A stretch of DNA of 38,615 bases from NCBI GenBank assembly GCA_036476315.1, contig JAZGBI010000109.1:1-38615 (forward strand), written 5' to 3'. Positions 35,671 to 38,615 of the stretch are shown here, one piece after another. The notes below the pieces were generated by a model, which did not search any database, was not told where the DNA came from, and saw only the letters and a program-made list of their open reading frames with translations. Numbering within the stretch: the first letter of the stretch is position 1; the number at the start of each line of letters is the position of its first letter. This DNA is from Candidatus Neomarinimicrobiota bacterium (GTDB lineage: Bacteria > Fidelibacterota > Marinisomatia > Marinisomatales > S15-B10). The translations under genes and the position numbers were made by a program.

Positions 35671-35712
35671 TGAGCAAAATTTAGCAAGGCATTCATGGCC
35701 TTATCATCAGAA

Positions 35713-35730
35713 ATCCGTCAGCTGACGGAT
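35713..35730. repeat. Perfect 18-bp palindrome (TCCGNCAGCTGNCGGA class, N=T)
   Basis: ATCCGTCAGCTGACGGAT is perfectly self-complementary and lies 43 bases after the TBDR stop. Three related 16-bp palindromes occur in the next 1.5 kb. Confidence 0.85.
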
Positions 35731-35856
35731 AACGCCGTGAACGGTTAATGAGGGAAATATATGCGGATAAATCAAAATTGTAACGGGTTTACTGAATGTT
35801 TGCGTAAATGAAAATTATATTTTCAGATGGATACATTTTAATATTAAAGACAGACA

Positions 35857-35863
35857 CTAAATA
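35857..35863 (+). repeat. Target-site duplication, left copy
   Basis: CTAAATA next to the left inverted repeat of the insertion sequence, identical to 37388-37394. One extra A separates it from the inverted repeat on this side. Confidence 0.7.
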
Positions 35864-36010
35864 ATCGTCCCTGAAATATATCATAACGTTCTTAATATCA
35901 ATAGAGTAAGTCACCAAACCTTGTTAAATTTTCGCCAGAAAGCCTTGCGTTAACCCCAAAAAAACTGGTGAAATATGCACCCAAAATCTCAAGCCCGACC
36001 TCAAGATGAA

Positions 36011-36026
36011 TCCGGCAGCTGCCGGA
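36011..36026. repeat. Perfect 16-bp palindrome in transposase gene (N=G)
   Basis: TCCGGCAGCTGCCGGA is fully self-complementary. It separates MHPKSQARPQDE from RLEQIID of the transposase and coincides with a frame change. Confidence 0.85.
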
Positions 36027-36814
36027 CCGTTTAGAGCAGATTATCGACACAGACCATCCCTTGTGCCAGTTAGCTCGTGCTGTAAACTGGTCCTATTTCG
36101 TGGAGGAGTTTGGGCTCTTGTATGTGGAAAACAGCGGTCGTCCTGGCAAACCCATTCGGTTGATGGTCGCTCTCCATAATCTGAAGCACACATTCGATGA
36201 GAGTGACGAGTCTGTCATGGAGCGATTCTTGGAGAACCCCTACTGGCAGTACTTTGCCGGCTTTGAGTATTTCCAACATGAACTACCGTTAGATCCTACC
36301 AGCCTGGTCAAATGGCGGCAACGAATTGGGCCCGAAGGGATAGAGAAGGTATTCTACCAGACATTGAAGACAGCTCAGCAATTAGGCTTATTGAAGCGTT
36401 CCCATTTGAACAAAGTGAATATTGACACCACGGTTCAGGAGAAGGCCATTGCTTTTCCCACAGACGCTCGCCTCTATCATAAGACGCGTGAACCCATTAG
36501 TAAAGGAAGCAAAGTCTCGTGGCATCCAGCTTCGACAGAGCTGTGTCCGATTGGGAAAGGAAGCGCTGGTCAATCAGAACCGTTATGCTCACGCAAAGCA
36601 ATATAAACGTGCCAGAAGGGAGACCAGAAAGCTAAAGACATATTTAGGACGTGTAAACGCGAGATATCCATCGGAAGGCAGGTGAGACAGATCCTGGGTT
36701 ATCAGATCTACTCCTGTTAAGTGAACGTTTGTTGGTACAGGAGAGGACCAGCAAGAATAAGCTTTAGAGCATCCACGAACCTCATGTGGAATGTATTTCA
36801 AAAGGAAAAGCTCA

Positions 36815-36830
36815 TCCGCCAGCTGGCGGA
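36815..36830. repeat. Perfect 16-bp palindrome in transposase gene (N=C)
   Basis: TCCGCCAGCTGGCGGA lies between the codons for SKGKAH and those for YEFGCKV, a junction that is nearly continuous in intact homologues, and it shifts the frame. Confidence 0.85.
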
Positions 36831-37235
36831 GTATGAGTTTGGGTGTAAGGTGAGTGTAGCCACCAGTTCCAGGGATAACTGGGTGGTTGGTATCCAAGCT
36901 CTCCATAACAATCCTTATGATGGTCATACGTTGGTAACGGTTCTGGATCAGATCAGACGGCTCATCGGGTGGAAGCCAAAAGACGCTTACTGTGATCGGG
37001 GCTATCGCGGTCATCAGTATCAAGGCGAAACCGCCATTCATCTTGTGGGTCAAGGACGAAAAAAACTCTCCCGTTGGGAACGGAAGTGGCGACGACGGCG
37101 CAGCGCCGTGGAGCCCAAAATAAGCCATATCAAGTACGATAACCGAATGGACCGGAACTATTTGTCCAAAGGATCCTATGGAAAAGGCAAGGAAGGGGAC
37201 AGAATCAATGCCTTATTAGCCGGCAGCGGGGCTAA

Positions 37236-37251
37236 TCCGCCAGCTGGCGGA
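37236..37251. repeat. Perfect 16-bp palindrome in transposase gene (N=C, second copy)
   Basis: TCCGCCAGCTGGCGGA, identical to the copy at 36815, encodes PPAGG in frame within LLAGSGANPPAGGLLIAF near the transposase C-terminus. Confidence 0.85.
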
Positions 37252-37387
37252 CTGCTGATAGCTTTCTCTTTGTCCCTTTTTACTCTGGTGAGAAACTGGA
37301 AGAATTTGTTCAAATCTGGTCGGGAGAAGTGGAATCAACAACAAGCAAAGTTCAATTTTGCTATGTAACCCACTTTTTCAGGGACGA

Positions 37388-37394
37388 CTAAATA
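37388..37394 (+). repeat. Target-site duplication, right copy
   Basis: CTAAATA directly follows the right inverted repeat and matches 35857-35863. The ATG of the next gene lies two bases further on. Confidence 0.7.
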
Positions 37395-37396
37395 GA

Positions 37397-38615
37397 ATGA
37401 TCTCAGCTATATTATTTGTGATTATCATGAGCAGTATCGTTTGCTCTCAGGAGCCATACGGTGACCCGATCTGGAAAAAACGAGGGATCATGGATGGGAA
37501 TCTGGTGCGGACGATTTTCTATAATCACGGTGAAGTTGCCGAAAACCCCTTTGAGCCTTCCGGTGAATGGCCCAAGGGCAGTGGTCATTCCTATCTAGAT
37601 GGCGTCGCCCCGTGGGTGGCTGCAGAAGTGGTCGATATTCATGGAAACACAATCCACCCGTTAGAAGCTAACTATAGGGAATTCGTTGATTTTGACCCAG
37701 AAACTGGAACGGAGTGGGGTTGGCAGCCCCTTCCAGGCTATGTGAATCTCGATCAGGACTCCCCCGCAATGAGCAATGATCCCGGCACGTGGCCCCAGCG
37801 CTGGCCGGACCAGCCCGACTGGTATGACCAAGAAACCGGGGATGCCTTCTGGAACGGGTTTTTCGGGATGGGTGTCAAAAACGCCGATTTGGAAACGTAC
37901 TTCGTGATGGACGATGCGGTGGATAAGGAGTTTGACTTCTATCCGGATACCCATGACTCGGCCCGAGGTGGCCTGGGACTGCGGGTGGGCGTACGGGGTT
38001 TTCAATGGTCGCATGTGCTGGCTGAAGACGTAATCTTCTGGCACTACGATATTAAAAACGTGGGTACCATCGACTACGATAAAGCGTTATTCGGGATGTA
38101 CATCGATTTCGGCATTGGTGGCGACGGGGATTCGTACGACGATTGGGGTGAATTCGACCCCCTATTAGACATCACATTTGCCTGGGACGGCGATGGGCTT
38201 GGTAATACCGGCTGGGAGCCCGTTGGTGTAGCTGGCTATGCCTTTCTCGAGAGTCCGGGGATAGGCGATATCTATATTTATGATGAATTTGGTAATCTCA
38301 TCGAAGAGAAATTAGGAGATGGCATAGATAATGATGATGATGGTCTTATCGATGAAAGTAGAAGCAGCCCGCGAGGCGAATACGTCTTCGGATCAGTAGG
38401 TATTTATAACAATGGTAAACCTAAAGATCACTGGGAAGGTGATGAGGATGGGGATTGGGAAAGTTTTACCGACTTGAATGGAAATGGTGTTTGGGATGAA
38501 GGTGAATCATTAAATGATGACCTCGGTGCAGATGGTGTCGGACCCACCGATGAACAATATACTGAACCCGATTTCGGAGAAGGCGATGGTATGCCCACTG
38601 ATGGCGAGCCGCATT
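37397..38615 (+). CDS. Large exported protein (TBDR partner, family 2), 3' end outside the window
   Basis: The first 406 residues are present and open to the window edge. A short signal peptide (MISAILFVIIMSSIVCSQ) lacks the usual positive n-region. The body is paralogous to the protein at 24664: DGNLVRTIFYNHGEV, WPKGSGHSYLDGVAPWVAAE, LQVAV/LRVGVRGFQWS, YDITN/YDIKN, and GYAFLESPGIG. The Asp-rich motifs recur (GDGIDNDDDGLIDES, then GDEDGDW and DLNGNGVWDEGE), suggesting conserved calcium binding. The insertion sequence ends nine bases before the ATG, so the native upstream signals are gone; AGGGA in the inverted repeat is the only ribosome-site-like stretch, 12 bases upstream. It was probably the downstream partner of the TBDR at 32755. 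The Fn3 and sorting-tail regions would lie beyond the window. Confidence 0.85.
   Translation, partial: MISAILFVIIMSSIVCSQEPYGDPIWKKRGIMDGNLVRTIFYNHGEVAENPFEPSGEWPKGSGHSYLDGVAPWVAAEVVDIHGNTIHPLEANYREFVDFDPETGTEWGWQPLPGYVNLDQDSPAMSNDPGTWPQRWPDQPDWYDQETGDAFWNGFFGMGVKNADLETYFVMDDAVDKEFDFYPDTHDSARGGLGLRVGVRGFQWSHVLAEDVIFWHYDIKNVGTIDYDKALFGMYIDFGIGGDGDSYDDWGEFDPLLDITFAWDGDGLGNTGWEPVGVAGYAFLESPGIGDIYIYDEFGNLIEEKLGDGIDNDDDGLIDESRSSPRGEYVFGSVGIYNNGKPKDHWEGDEDGDWESFTDLNGNGVWDEGESLNDDLGADGVGPTDEQYTEPDFGEGDGMPTDGEPH

Larger units (their letters stand above)
35975..37368 (+). pseudogene. Transposase (DDE, IS5-superfamily), inactivated
   Basis: Pieces of one transposase follow in order but in different frames: MHPKSQARPQDE; RLEQIIDTDHPLCQLARAVN to VNIDTTVQEKAIAFPTDARL; VKEAKSRGIQLRQS to RETRKLKTYLGRV; YEFGCKVSVATSSRDNWVVG to KAYCDRGYRG-like (DAYCDRGYRG) and AVEPKISHIKYDNRMDRNYL. 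These are typical of IS5-superfamily DDE enzymes. The frame changes near 36011-36030, near 36480, near 36660 and near 36815-36830; a TAG interrupts at about 36765 (KNKL-stop). The first and fourth breaks coincide with 16-bp palindromes. No single programmed frameshift could repair all of this, so it is a pseudogene. Confidence 0.85.
35865..37387 (+). mobile_element. Degenerate IS5-superfamily insertion sequence
   Basis: A perfect 12-bp terminal inverted repeat bounds about 1523 bp: TCGTCCCTGAAA at 35865-35876 and TTTCAGGGACGA at 37376-37387. Direct repeats CTAAATA flank it. Inside is one transposase gene, broken by frameshifts and stops. The ends are intact although the gene is not, so the element could only move if a transposase acted in trans. 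It lies between the fourth TBDR and its probable partner gene. Confidence 0.85.

Noticed and set aside
35760-35810. 16-codon frame (MRINQNC...) after GAGGGAAATAT upstream of the insertion sequence
   Set aside because: It has a fair ribosome site but is very short, without features, and lies in degraded intergenic sequence.
36400-36700. Programmed ribosomal frameshift in the transposase
   Set aside because: Several breaks in different directions plus a stop; no single slippery site would restore the protein.

Overview
The window reads like the genome of a Gram-negative bacterium of the FCB group (Bacteroidota, Ignavibacteria, Calditrichota, KSB1 or Marinimicrobia-like lineages); an uncultured Neomarinimicrobiota/KSB1-type organism is my best guess. 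The reasons are several SusC-like TonB-dependent receptors with N-terminal carboxypeptidase-regulatory-like domains, PorV/PorQ-type outer-membrane barrels, lipoproteins, and many secreted proteins ending in type IX secretion (T9SS)-like C-terminal domains with the QNYPNPFNP signature. No rRNA, tRNA or CRISPR array is visible.

Layout. Bases 2-12233 are a dense plus-strand run: a truncated TonB-dependent receptor (TBDR), a large secreted cargo-like protein, a small lipoprotein, a PorV-like barrel, an IPT/TIG plus beta-propeller lipoprotein, a second complete TBDR and a second cargo paralogue. Bases 12358-13698 encode a beta-propeller protein with a canonical sorting tail, closed by a strong terminator. 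nagB (13830-14621) converges on a minus-strand set (14626-21252): a GHL10-like glycoside hydrolase with a sorting tail, a metallophosphoesterase/PQQ-propeller fusion, the remnant of another sorting-tail gene, and a SurA/PpiC-like lipoprotein. From 21818 the plus strand resumes with a more AT-rich third TBDR, a 1107-residue cargo-like partner and a second PorV-like protein. A secreted DUF3157-like protein and a seven-motif FG-GAP propeller with a sorting tail and terminator follow. A fourth TBDR, a decayed insertion sequence (35865-37387) and the 5' part of a fourth cargo-like protein finish the window.

How it may work together. The recurring unit is TBDR followed by a large exported protein with an IRVVPNPF- or VVVPNPY-type C-terminal domain, twice with a PorV-like barrel after it. 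It occurs four times in two sequence families. I infer a multi-copy surface system in which the receptor imports a substrate, the T9SS-like partner works on the cell surface, and PorV-like barrels shuttle the cargo. No SusD homologue is present. The substrate cannot be read from the sequence; the glycosidase, phosphoesterase and NagB nearby suggest polymer or amino-sugar use but do not prove it.

The second half also carries short palindromic elements, several inside coding sequences. One 16-bp palindrome class occurs four times in 1.5 kb, three of them within the dead transposase gene.
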